DNA from: Metridium senile
Lineage: Eukaryota; Cnidaria; Anthozoa; Actiniaria; Metridiidae
Reading direction: 5' to 3'
Length of the DNA stretch: 64,000 nucleotides
Assembly: GCA_949775045.1 (NCBI GenBank)
Contig: OX459104.1
Location: forward strand, 5,785,306-5,849,305
Part shown: piece after piece, positions 41,873 to 54,378 of the stretch
How the letters are laid out: each line of letters starts with the position of its first letter
Numbering within the stretch: position 1 is the stretch's first letter
Made by a program: the position numbers and the translations under genes
The notes under the pieces: model-generated
Told to the model about the DNA's origin: nothing
Seen by the model: the letters and a program-made list of their open reading frames with translations, nothing else
Database searches by the model: none

Positions 41873-44800
41873 TCACATGTATGACTTTATTAATATGTTG
41901 CTCTGCATTGTTGATGGACTGTAGTACCATCCAGGAGAATGAACATCCCATCCAGTTATTGTGTCTTCCTACACATACAAATAACACTGAATGAATACAT
42001 CAAGGAATACAGAGACAATGGATAAAAGAATTGGAGAATGAATGAATGAATGAATAAATGAATGAATGAATGAACGAATGATAGAATGAATGGGTACGAA
42101 TGAATGGTTCGCTAAGTGATCCGCAACAAATGGATAAATCACTGAATGAATGATTGAATAAATGGATGGATGGATGGATGAATAAATGAATGAATGAATG
42201 AATGAATGGATGGATGGATGGATGGATGGATGAATGAATGAATGAATGAATGAATGAATGAATGAATGAATGAATGAATAGGTACGAATGAATGGTTCGC
42301 TAAGTGATCCGCAACAAATGGATAAATCACTGAATGAATGATTGAATAAATGGATGGATGGATGGATGAATAAATGAATGAATGAATGAATGAATGGATG
42401 GATGGATGGATGGATGGATGGATGGATGGATGGATGGATGGATGGATGGATGGTTCGCTAAGTGATCCGCAACAAATGGATAAATCACTGAATGAATGAT
42501 TGAATAAATGGATGGATGGATGGATGAATAAATGAATGAATGAATGAATGGATGAATGAATGAATGAATTAATTAATTAATTAATTAATGAATTAATTAA
42601 TGATTGAATGAATGAATGGATGGATGGATGGATGGATGGATGGATGGATGGATGGATGGATGGATGGATGGATGGATGGATGGATGGATGGATGGATGGA
42701 TGGATGGATGGATGGATGAATTAATGAATGAATGAATGAATGAATGAATGTGTAAACAGACAACTTACATTCATCAATTGACATTGCATGCTTGATTTCT
42801 TCTCTTGTTTCCCATCCATGTTTGTTGACGATCTTAAAGACTTCTATGACAAGGTGTGGGAAGTAGTCCAGAAACACAGCATCTTGAAGGATTTGTGTTT
42901 TGATAATAGTTGATCTGCTAGCGTCAGATACGTGAGCGATGGAGTTCCTAATAAAGCGAATTAACTCTACAACCGATCCAGTTTTATACAGTCTTGGTTT
43001 TCGCGGAGGAGCTTTTCCTTTTACGATAGGCTTCGTCATTTCGGTGTAAATACTGGGCATGTAGGTGAACCTAGCATCGACCCAAGTGGAATGTTGTACT
43101 ATTCTTGAAAATTCTGCTTCTAAATCCGATTCGACTGCACGCAAAGGACCAGAGGCTGGAAGTGGACATTCGATTTCTGGTTGGTTTCCAAAAGCAGTTA
43201 GAAGTGCCATCTTTTTCTTCTTGGTCCAAAACAAGGGATGCGATAATGAATCAATAGCACACGGTCGCTCAATAACATTGCTTGACAAAAGACCTTTAAT
43301 GAGGTGTGTGGCCTCTGGAAAAAGCTTATCTTCCCAACCGTCCATCGTGTTGTTCAACATATTGGTTTGAGTGTCATGATCGATGATTTCTCTGGTTTTA
43401 TTGGAACAGTCGGCTGGGCTGAATGGATGCTTTTTCACAGACAAAATATAGTGGAGCAAAAGTCCACAAGAATAGTTGTCAGATGCCATCGAGTGCTGAT
43501 ATGTATCTGAATTGATCACCTCAGGTGCAATCCAACATCGTGTACCAACGTTAGTTCTAAGGACAGTAGTCCCAGTAGTAGTCAGAGGGCTGCTTAGGCC
43601 AAAGTCGGCGATCTTCAGACAAATCTTGGGATGAGCCTTGTAAAGAATGTTGCCTGGTTTGAGATCACGATGAAGAATGGGATCTGGTTTGCCTTCGTGC
43701 AAGTACTTCAGCCCCATAATCACATCTTTGCAAAGTGAAACACATTGACGTGGATGAAAGAAACTGCTAGCAAAGTATTCATCTAGATGTCCTTCCATCA
43801 GTTCTAAAACAATGTACACAAAGTGCCTTTCACTATCATCAAAATAGATGTAGGTAACGACTTGCGGACAGTCTGCCAGAGCTGTGAGATTCCTAATCTC
43901 TCGCTTGTCTTCAGGTCGTACCATACGTAATTTTTCAATTTTCTTGATGGCAATCTCCCTTCCGTCTTTTTTGTTAATTCCAGCAAACACATGACCAAAT
44001 GATCCGCTACCAATGGGTTCTTGGTGAAACCAGTAAGTACCGATTTGTTCAAAATTGTGCCGCCGTGCAACACTTCCAAGTTTGGCTTCGTGCTTCGTAG
44101 AGTAAGATGTCCACGGAATGCTCACTGGGATTTCAGAGTAATCAATTTCCTCGGTTAGAAATGTATGAAGTTGGGGGAAGTCTCCACACAAATCTGTGCA
44201 AGATTTACCATCGGCTCCACGTAACAACAGTTGTCTGGCAATTTCTAAATGGACAGATGAAGGTGATTGGTCTGACATGTCTGAGTCATCTTCTGAGTCA
44301 CTTGAGTCATCAGTTTCCACCTTTCTCGTTAGTAGTTCGTCGTCATCTTCCTTTTCCTTCTCTACTGATGCACCTCCTTCCCCTTTTTCATACAATCTCT
44401 GCATATTGAGACAGCAACTTCGAAGTGCAGGGTTGAGATTCTTCAACGGTCTAAGTGTGACCTTTAAAATCTTTTCAACCAACTGACTCTTCCAGAAGGT
44501 GTGAGTTGACTTATCTTCACAAATAACCATCAGAAGCAGCTCCAAAACTGATGGATTGAATTCGCAAGCAACTTCGACTAAGGCTTCAGCAAGTACAAAG
44601 GTTTCTGATGCCAATAGCAAGCTCAAAACAGATTCGCCTTCATTATCACAAGCCCACAGATCAAGATCCAACTTAACACAGCTTGTGAAAAACGATTTAG
44701 GGTCGTCTGTTACGTCTGGAAAGAAATGTCCTGGATTTTGCATGAAGACTTTGTTGTGTGCAGCAGCTAAAAGAGGAGGTCTTCCGCTCAAGTCTTGATC

Positions 44801-47800
44801 ATTTGGCTTTGCTTTAGCTTCTACTAAACACTTAACGGCGCTCCAGGTCATGCAGTGGTGAAGAGGTGTTTGGTCTTTTGTGTCTCCTGCGTTGAGAATC
44901 ACCCCACAATCAAGAAGAATGTTGAAAATTGTTTTCATGAATTTTTCAAAAGTTAGTTCCCCGGATATGCTTTTGACATAATCACTTTTGGATGGAAGAG
45001 AAAGCGAAGCCCAAAGGCGAAGAGGAGATTGTAACTTGTCATCCATCTTGTTGACCGTTACTCCTTTAACAATGTCTGGTGGGCAGAATAGTTTCAAAAG
45101 CTCAAACATTTCGTATAGAACTTTCTCTCGAGTGTGTCTATCATATATAAAAAGCACTATATGAAAAAGTTTCATCAATAAATGGAACACGGACTTTCCA
45201 CTGCTTGTTGTGCATTGCCGGATAGGTGGGGCAAGTTCGAGGAAATTTCTACAAACTGCCTTAACTGTACCAAATTCAACCCAGTCGTTGTTAACACGAT
45301 CCGAAGAAGGCAGATCCCAAGAAGACAGGCAAAACATAAGTGGTGTTTGACCTTGGTGATTTTCAATGTCGAATCTCGCTCCGTGGTTTTCTAGCTGTAA
45401 CACGATTTTCATTGTTAACTCTTCTGAAATGCCAAAGAAAGGAAGTTGAGCGGTATAATGAAGTGCAGTGTTCCCGTCTGTATCAACACTGTTGGGGTTT
45501 GCATCCAGCTGAATCAAGACACCAAGCAACTTTAGAAGCTTATCGGCTTGAGGTTCATCATTATAGGCATAGACATCAAGCAACTCTAGAAGCATTTCCA
45601 ATGACTTAATCAATCTCTTTTGCTCATCATTGTGGGCATATTCTTTTGCGATTGTTACTGCTTTTGAAGCAAATTTATGAATATGACCATGTAATTTGCT
45701 GTTGAATAAACATGGAAATTTACTGTACATTATGTTGATTATAGAAGTGAATACTTTTTCTATCTGTATCCCATTGTCTGTGAATATATCTAGTATTTCC
45801 ACTTCATTGTCAGTTAATATTTTATCACATTGATGTTCTATATAAAATGACAGCACGCTGAAATGACAGTTATCTGTATCATTTATTTTTGCACCTTTTT
45901 CAATAAGTGGAGGAATTGTTTGTTTTGCGAATTTTGAAGTAACTGCATCAAACAATGGCGTTCTACCAAAAACGTTTCTTGTATTTACATCAGCTTTACC
46001 ATGATCAACTATAGTTTCGATCACATTAGGGTTTACTCTTACAGCATTGAACAGGGCGGTTTCTTGGTTGATGTATCGTGCATGGACATCAGCGCCAGCA
46101 TCGATTAAAAAGCCCACCATAGAATCACTACTATATTGAACAGCATAAAATAACGGAGATTGTCCTTCATTAACTTTTATATTAACATCCCCACCAAATA
46201 GTAAAGCAGTCTGTCCATGATATTTATCAGATATATTGACATCCGCACCCTTTTCAATCAATAGTTTTGCGATCTCTTCATTGTTATGTTTGGCTGCAAC
46301 CATTAAAGCAGTCTGTCCATGATATTTATGAGATATATTGACATCCGCACCCTTTTCAATCAATAGTTTTGCGATCTCTTCATTGTTATGTTTGGCTGCA
46401 AACATTAAAGCAGTCTGTCCATGATATGTATGAGATATATTGACATCCGCACCCTTTTCAATCAATAGTTTTGCGATCTCTTCATTGTTATGTTCGGCTG
46501 CAAACATTAAAGCAGTCTGTCCTTCGTCATCAATTGTATTGACATCCGAACCCTTTTCAATCAATAGTTTTGCGATCTCTTCATTGTTATGTTTGGCTGC
46601 AAACATTAAAGCAGTCTGTTCATATTTATCAGATATATTGACATCCGCACCCTTTTCAATCAATAGTTTTGCGATCTCTTCCTTGTTATGTTCGGCTGCA
46701 AACATTAAAGCAGTCTGTCCATGATATTTATGACATATATTGACATCCACACCCTTTTCAATCAATAGTTTTGCGATCTCTTCATTGTTATGTTCGGCTG
46801 CAAATATTAAAGCAGTCCGTCCATATTTATGAGATATATTGACATCCGCACCCTTTTCAATCAATAGTTTTGCGATCTCTTCATTGTTATGTTTGGCTGC
46901 AACCATTAAAGCAGTCTGCCCATCTTCATCAGATATATTGACATCCGCACCCTTTTCAATCAATAGTTTTGCGATCTCTTCATTGTTATGTTTGGCTGCA
47001 AACATTAAAGCAGTCTGTCCATGATATTTATGAGATATATTGACATCCGCACCCTTTTCAATCAATAGTTTTGCGATCTCTTCATTGTTATGTTTGGCTG
47101 CAAACATTAAAGCAGTCTGTCCATGATATTTATGAGATATATTGACATCCGCACCCTTTTCAATCAATAGTTTTGCGATCTCTTCATTGTTATGTTCGGC
47201 TGCAAACATCAAAGCAGTCTGTCCTTCGTCATCAATTGTATTGACATCCGCACCCTTTTCAATCAATAGTTTTGCGATCTCTTCATTGTTATGTTCGGCT
47301 GCAAATATTAAAGCAGTCCGTCCATATTTATGAGATATATTGACACCCGCACCCTTTTCAATCAATAGTTTTGCGATCTCTTCATTGTTATGTTTGGCTG
47401 CAACCATTAAAGCAGTCTGTGCATATTTATGAGATATATTGACATCCGCACCCTTTTCAATCAATAGTTTTGCGATCTCTTCATTGTTATGTCTGGCTGC
47501 AAACATTAAAGCAGTCTGTCCATGATATTTATCAGATATATTGACATCCGCACCCTTTTCAATCAATAGTTTTGCGATCTCTTCATTGTTATGTTCGGCT
47601 GCAACCATTAAAGCAGTCTGTCCATGATATTTATGAGATATTTTGACATCCGCACCCTTTTCAATCAATAGTTTTGCGATCTCTTCATTGTTATGTTCGG
47701 CTGCAAACATCAAAGCAGTCTGTCCTTCGTCATCAATTGTATTGACATCCGCACCCTTTTCAATCAATAGTTTTGCGATCTCTTCATTGTTATGTTTGGC

Positions 47801-50197
47801 TGCAAACATTAAAGCAGTCTGTCCATGATATTTATCAGATATATTGACATCCGCACCCTTTTCAATCAATAGTTTTGCGATCTCTTCATTGTTATGTTCG
47901 GCTGCAACCATTAAAGCAGTCTGTCCATGATATTTATGAGATATTTTGACATCCGCACCCTTTTCAATCAATAGTTTTGCGATCTCTTCATTGTTATGTT
48001 CGGCTGCAAACATCAAAGCAGTCTGTCCTTCGTCATCAATTGTATTGACATCCGCACCCTTTTCAATCAATAGTTTTGCGATCTCTTCATTGTTATGTTT
48101 GGCTGCAAACATTAAAGCAGTCTGTCCATGATATTTATGACATATATTGACATCCACACCCTTTTCAATCAATAGTTTTGCGATCTCTTCATTGTTATGT
48201 TCGGCTGCAAATATTAAAGCAGTCCGTCCATATTTATGAGATATATTGACATCCGCACCCTTTTCAATCAATAGTTTTGCGATCTCTTCATTGTTATGTT
48301 TGGCTGCAACCATTAAAGCAGTCTGCCCATCTTCATCAGATATATTGACATCCGCACCCTTTTCAATCAATAGTTTTGCGATCTCTTCATTGTTATGTTC
48401 GGCTGCAACCATTAAAGCAGTCTGTGCATATTTATGAGATATATTGACATCCGCACCCTTTTCAATCAATAGTTTTGCGATCTCTTCATTGTTATGTTCG
48501 GCTGCAAACATTAAAGCAGTCTGTCCATGATATTTATCAGATATATTGACATCCGCACCCTTTTCAATCAATAGTTTTGCGATCTCTTCATTGTTATGTT
48601 TGGCTGCAAACAATAAAGCAGTCTGCCCATCTTCATCAGATATAATGACACCCGCACCCTTTTCAATCAATAGTTTTGAGATCTCTTCATTGTTATGTTC
48701 GGCTGCAATTATTAAAGCAGTCTGTCCATATTTATGAGATATATTGACATCCGCACCCTTTTCAATCAATAGTTTTGCGATCTCTTCATTGTTATGTTTG
48801 GCTGCAAACATTAAAGCAGTCTGTCCATGATATTTATCAGATATATTGACATCCGCACCCTTTTCAATCAATAGTTTTGCGATCTCTTCATTGTTATGTT
48901 CGGCTGCAACCATTAAAGCAGTCTGTCCATGATATTTATGAGATATTTTGACATCCGCACCCTTTTCAATCAATAGTTTTGCGATCTCTTCATTGTTATG
49001 TTCGGCTGCAAACATCAAAGCAGTCTGTCCTTCGTCATCAATTGTATTGACATCCGCACCCTTTTCAATCAATAGTTTTGCGATCTCTTCCTTGTTATGT
49101 TCGGCTGCAAACATTAAAGCAGTCTGTCCATGATATTTATGACATATATTGACATCCACACCCTTTTCAATCAATAGTTTTGCGATCTCTTCATTGTTAT
49201 GTTCGGCTGCAAATATTAAAGCAGTCCGTCCATATTTATGAGATATATTGACATCCGCACCCTTTTCAATCAATAGTTTTGCGATCTCTTCATTGTTATG
49301 TTTGGCTGCAACCATTAAAGCAGTCTGCCCATCTTCATCAGATATATTGACATCCGCACCCTTTTCAATCAATAGTTTTGCGATCTCTTCATTGTTATGT
49401 TCGGCTGCAACCATTAAAGCAGTCTGTGCATATTTATGAGATATATTGACATCCGCACCCTTTTCAATCAATAGTTTTGCGATCTCTTCATTGTTATGTT
49501 CGGCTGCAAACATTAAAGCAGTCTGTCCATGATATTTATCAGATATATTGACATCCGCACCCTTTTCAATCAATAGTTTTGCGATCTCTTCATTGTTATG
49601 TTTGGCTGCAAACAATAAAGCAGTCTGCCCATCTTCATCAGATATAATGACACCCGCACCCTTTTCAATCAATAGTTTTGAGATCTCTTCATTGTTATGT
49701 TCGGCTGCAATTATTAAAGCAGTCTGTCCATATTTATGAGATATATTGACATCCGCACCCTTTTCAATCAATAGTTTTGCGATCTCTTCATTGTTATGTT
49801 TGGCTGCAAACATTAAAGCAGTCTGTCCATAATATTTATCAGATATATTGACATCCGCACCCTTTTCAAGCAACAGTTTTGCGATCTCTTCATTGTTATG
49901 TTTGGCTGCTAACATTAAAGCAGTCTGTCCAAAATATTTATCAGATATATTGACATCCGCACCCTTTTCAAGCAACAGTTTTGCGATCTCTTCATTGTTA
50001 TGTTTGGCTGCTAACATTAAAGCAGTCTGTCCATGAGAATCAAATACATTGACACCCTTACCACGAGCAATAAGTTCCAATGAACGTTCATTGTCACCAT
50101 CGAGTATAGCGTCCATTAAAGAAGTAAGACCATCCGCATACAAATCAACATTGACACCATCATCGTTTAGCTTTTGGAAATGATCGTTTGATTCCAT
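41873..50197 (-). CDS. RNase L-like protein: ankyrin array, kinase, KEN ribonuclease
   Basis: The main exon runs 50197 to 42769 (about 2,476 residues) and ends at a strong donor (T|GTAAGT). A short last exon, 41964-41873 ([18 protein letters not shown]..., TGA), is predicted from phase. N-terminal ankyrin repeats 1-39 (residues ~25-1335) are mostly one sequence, [20 protein letters not shown] then [10 protein letters not shown]. More divergent ankyrin-like repeats and a helical region follow (~1340-1960), then an acidic Ser/Asp linker. The kinase domain (~2055-2330) has GSGSFG, AIK (K2085), HRDLKPGN (D2178) and DFG (D2198), all intact. A KEN domain follows directly after HPLFWT, with R2417-N-x3-H2422, matching RNase L Arg667/His672; the position of RNase L Asp661 is Glu2411. 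By homology, ankyrin-bound ligand or kinase-driven dimerisation would switch on RNA cleavage. IRE1 has the same kinase-KEN pair but a membrane sensor; no TM segment or signal peptide is seen here. Confidence 0.88.
42030..42760. repeat. GAAT/GGAT microsatellite with a repeated unique insert
   Basis: GAAT and GGAT tetramers with three copies (42106, 42291, 42451) of a ~60-bp insert containing GGTTCGCTAAGTGATCCGCA. This is probably the intron before the last exon of the RNase L-like gene. Reading through the donor would add an Ile-His-Pro-Ser tail of repeat origin. Confidence 0.85.
46186..50036 (-). repeat. ankyrin-coding DNA array with 1,002-bp higher-order repeat
   Basis: About 38 units of 99 or 102 bp, nearly identical in DNA as well as protein. 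Units 4-13 and 14-23 repeat as a ten-unit block offset by 1,002 bp (for example 48546 versus 49548), and smaller three-unit blocks repeat at 303 bp. The last unit is truncated and fused in frame ([12 protein letters not shown], ~46186-46217). Confidence 0.93.
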
Positions 50198-50561
50198 CTT
50201 GATCTTGAGTAAACTTAATAATTGTATTCCTATGGAATAAACAATTAAATCATAATGATTAATTTCATAAAAACTTCTCCCTTACCCCTCACGTGAAATG
50301 AAATAAAATTCACTGCTAATACTTCCTATATCCACTGGTTTCTAACAACTGCCTATTATAAGCTATAATTACAGACAACGTAATCAGGCCAGGATATATT
50401 ACAAGTTTACCTCTACATGGAGTTATATGTCCTACATTCTTCAATCTTCATTTAATGACGTCATCCAGAAAAGCTTTCCAGAAAATGAGCTGGAACCATC
50501 CTAACGAAGACGTTAAGATAGGATATCATGCATCATTTGCAGGAATGCTGGGATAAAACTA
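50198..50561 (-). promoter_or_regulatory. short 5' region of the RNase L-like gene
   Basis: Only about 364 bp separate the start codon from the transposon edge. The sequence is AT-rich. No TATA box was identified with confidence, and an acceptor-like TTTACTCAAG close to the ATG allows an upstream 5' UTR exon beyond the transposon. Confidence 0.35.
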
Positions 50562-51076
50562 TGGCGCGCCAATCTAGACAAAAATACTTCGCAATAAATA
50601 TGATACTTTTTTGCAAATCTACGACTTATTTTGATGAAAATAAACCTTATTTGAAATTTTAATCCATTATTTCAATTGTTACTTGTATTAATATTTGATG
50701 TTTTTTGGCTAATAAAAAGAAAATTTCCGAAAACGAACAACATTTGGAATCAGTGACTTGTTTATAAATATTTCGTACTTGTTCCAAAAAATAATACTTG
50801 TTCAAAATAAATTGATTATTTCAAAATATAATACTTGATTAAATAAATAATACTTGCTTGAAGATATTTACGTAATAAGAAATAACTTTATTAACAAACT
50901 CTCTAAATAAATTATTTATACAGTGAATAAAATAAATTAATAGATTAAAAGATATTTATACATGTTCGCAAATATAATACTTTTTCGAATATAATACTTG
51001 TTCGCAAATATAATACTTAGCCCACGATCATTTGGTCAGCAGTATCTGTTTTTCAAGGAGAGGTCCTGGCACTAGT
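50562..51076 (+). repeat. left terminal inverted repeat
   Basis: Complement of 57776-58253, apart from an ~88-bp segment near 50870-50955 that is absent from the right copy. It contains repeated TATAATACTTG motifs. It ends 12 bp before the transposase ATG, so it must hold that gene's promoter. Confidence 0.92.
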
Positions 51077-51088
51077 ATTTATTTCAAA

Positions 51089-53506
51089 ATGGCGGACTCC
51101 ACCGATCTTCTTTTGGAAATTTCATATGTTGGAAAAGAAATATATAAAGAAATACAGAGAAACTTATTTGCTGTTGACGAAGAAACTGTAGAAAAGCTTC
51201 GTAATCGTTGCTTACAATTCATCATAGCACTTCTTATTGCATCAAGGAGCTTCGAATCCCATCAACATATCATAGGAGATATTGAACAAGTTGTTGTCGA
51301 GTTCCAGAAACTTTATGATAGGCTTGAAGAGCGATATAGTGCCTTTGAAGATAAGGGATTGACTTACTCATGTCCAAGTGTGTCTTCAAAGCACAGTAGA
51401 GGTCGGCCAAGCCTCGTTATTCCGCAGGAACAAATAGAAGGTCTCCGTTCTCTAGGATTCTCTTGGGCTGCAATGGCTAAGTTGCTGGGTGTATCAGAAA
51501 AGACATTGAAACGAAGAAGAGAAGATTTTGATATTTCCAGTACATTCGTAAAATTTTCTGACATATCGGATGATGAAATTGATCATTTTGTTAAGTCAGC
51601 TCTAGATATTTCACCAAAGTCAGGAGAAAGAATGCTGATTGGCTGGTTTAAAGGGAAAGGAATCCGTATACAAAGATGGAGGCTAAGAGAATCAGTGATG
51701 AGAGTTGATCCTTTGGGAAGAGAGCTCAGAAGAAAAACTGTTACCAAAAGAAGAGTATATTCAGTCCCAAACCCCAATGCATTATGGTAAGAAATAGGAA
51801 TCATAGCTCTTGTGTCTTTAGCTAAATGTACAACCATCAGAACGCTTTGTCTACTTTCTTTGCTAACACCATTTTATCTCAAAAGGTATTAGGAATTTAA
51901 TAGGAAAGTGAATTTTCAAAGAGTGCTGGTAGTTGTAGTTGAATGGCAACATAATACAAATCACCTACTACGCTTATTGCTTGAGAGAAAAATGACAAAG
52001 TTTTGTATGTTTTAAAGGGGAAAACAACAAAATAATTTGTCAGGTGCAACCTGTAATTTTGTGACATCAACAATATCTGAAATCTTTAATTTGGTATGCT
52101 TTATAGACTGATGATGTCACAAACTTACAGTTTGCCCTCAACAACGTTGTTTTCAAGTTAAAACACATCACAAAACTTGTAGTTTCTCACTCAAGTGGTA
52201 ACCGCAATATTTCTTTAAAGTCAATATGCAACATGTAGTATACCACAAACAGAATCACAGATAAAACACTTCAGACATTTCACAATTTTAACACGTTTTA
52301 GCCCTCTCTGACATAATGCAGCTCGACATCCCCTCCCCCTTCATACCAATGTTTTTTGTTCATGCACTGAGACAATGACAAATAATTTATAACATCAACA
52401 TTGTAGCATAGGATGGGGGCTAACATTTTAAAAAGCACAAATTCTGATCAACTTTCAGTAACTATTCACCAATAAACCATATGAATTGAATAACACAATT
52501 CACATTTTGTTGAGTCAATCCATATGTATTATGACAATAAATTATGTTTGCTAATAAAAAAACAAGTATTAATCTGCCCACTCCACTGCTCTCATGATAA
52601 AAGCTAAGGTTTGGTGAAAACCTCTATTACTGGCTGTCATTGGTCCATATTTTTGTGAATAATTAAATAATAAATTGCAACTGAAATATTAACTGACAAA
52701 CATCTGTTTCCAGGCACCTAGATGGACACCATAAGCTAATAAGGTGGCGAATTGTAATACATGGTGCAATCGATGGATTTTCTCGTGTTGTTGTTTTTTT
52801 GAAAGCATCTACGAATAATAAAGCAACAACAGTTCTGGAGCTATTTTTAAATGCAACTCAAGTCTACAAGTATCCAAGGAGAATAAGAACTGACTATGGA
52901 ACTGAGAATGTAGCAGTGGCAAGAGAAATGCTTACTCGATATGGTTCTGAGTGCAATCCTGTACTTACTGGTCAATCAGTTCATAACCAAAGAATTGAAA
53001 GACTATGGCGTGATGTACATACTTATGTAGTTTTATATTATAAGAATATATTTTACTATTTAGAACAAACACATCTGCTAGATCCAAATGATGAGCTTGA
53101 TTTGTTTGCATTGCATTTAGTTTATCTACCACGCATCAACTACACAATAGAACAGTTTGTTATGCAGTGGAATAATCACCCTATTTCCAGAGAAAGAGGA
53201 TACTCACCACTGCAGAAGTGGACAGAGGGATTATATAGCTTTGCTCATTCTATTACTTTCACAACAGTAGACAATCACTATGGAATTGATGATGATGGAC
53301 CATTACCTGAACTGCAAACTAACAATCATGTTGAAGTACCAGAAAGCTCCATTCAAATTTCACAGCATGAAATTAATTCTTTATTGGATGAAGTTAACCC
53401 ACTTGATAATGACAATGAACATGGTATTATTATGTATGAAAATACCAAAAGGGTACTAACAAATATCATCTCTAACAGATCAATAACAGTAACAAGTGTT
53501 CAATAA
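51089..53506 (+). CDS. DDE/rve-type transposase
   Basis: Exons 51089-51786 and 52714-53506 (TAA), 496 residues, intron 51787-52713 with GTAAGA and TTTCCAG borders. The ATG at 51089 (AAAATGGCG context) is preferred over the in-frame ATG at 51032, which lies inside the terminal repeat. Residues ~115-165 form a helix-turn-helix (GFSWAAMAKLLGVSEKTLKR). The integrase core reads LDGHHKLIRW (D236, right at the splice junction), RIRTDYGTEN (D293) and HNQRIERLW (E328), a DD(34)E triad. These carboxylates bind the metals used for strand cleavage and transfer. The C-terminal part (PRINYTIEQF, WNNHPISRERGYSPLQKW) is typical of this rve group and ends in an acidic tail. Intact, so possibly active. Confidence 0.92.
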
Positions 53507-54378
53507 CAAAACAATGCATAATATAGTTCCAATAATTTGAAGAAAAAAGTTAAATATGTTTTTTCTTCTCACATGATACATGATTGGCTAAACAACATCA
53601 AATGCAATCTGGCAACTAATGCCCTGGTCAATATTTAAGAAGCACAAATCCAGTGCACAAAATCTTAGGTGTTGCAAAGTATGTATTACAAATTAGACAT
53701 ATATGTTATGCATTTTAAATGGGGCCAAAGATATCGTCCAATTTAATCCCATCACATAGACAACAATTTCAAACCAAAAATGGTAAACTAAGACCAAACT
53801 TTTAAATGCAATTAACTTATGGAAGTTGAAAAATACTATTTATTATTGTTCATATTATTGTTATGATATCTCAATCAAACCAGGCATACCTAAGTTGGGA
53901 AATTATTTATCTGTCTATGATTTGGAGATTCTTTCTATTTTCCAATCAAGATTCTGTAAATTTAAAGTAAATGTTCCAATTTTGAAAACAAATGATGGAT
54001 TAAATATTAAATTGTTGATAAAATAGTAGAGGAGGCCCAAATAGTTATTCATCCATTGAAATATAGCAGGCAAGCAACTTATCAATTTGTTTGCTTTAAA
54101 AATTGAATTCCTTGTAGTCTTGAATCAATCAAGACAACAAGTAATCAAAATGAATACTACAGGTGGCTGCTTATGCTGAACGTAAGGCTCGACTGAGTAT
54201 TTTTGAAGGGCCGCCGTCACTGTTTGATCGCAAAGTACGTCGCGCGTAGAAAAATAATTTCAAATTAATTTCCATAGCGAGTTCAAGCATAGACTGAAGT
54301 TTGTTCTGATGTTTCAAATATTGCAATCGGAACTAGCAATATTTTTTTATGATAGAAAAGTAGTTTTGACAAATACAA

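Noticed and set aside
42593..42768. Ile-His-Pro-Ser tail at the C terminus of the RNase L-like ORF
   Set aside because: It lies past a strong splice donor and is translated GGAT/GAAT microsatellite.
46440..50036. Recurrent plus-strand ORFs of ~61 codons ([18 protein letters not shown]...)
   Set aside because: Antisense shadows of the ankyrin-coding repeats, recurring with the same 303 and 1,002-bp periods.
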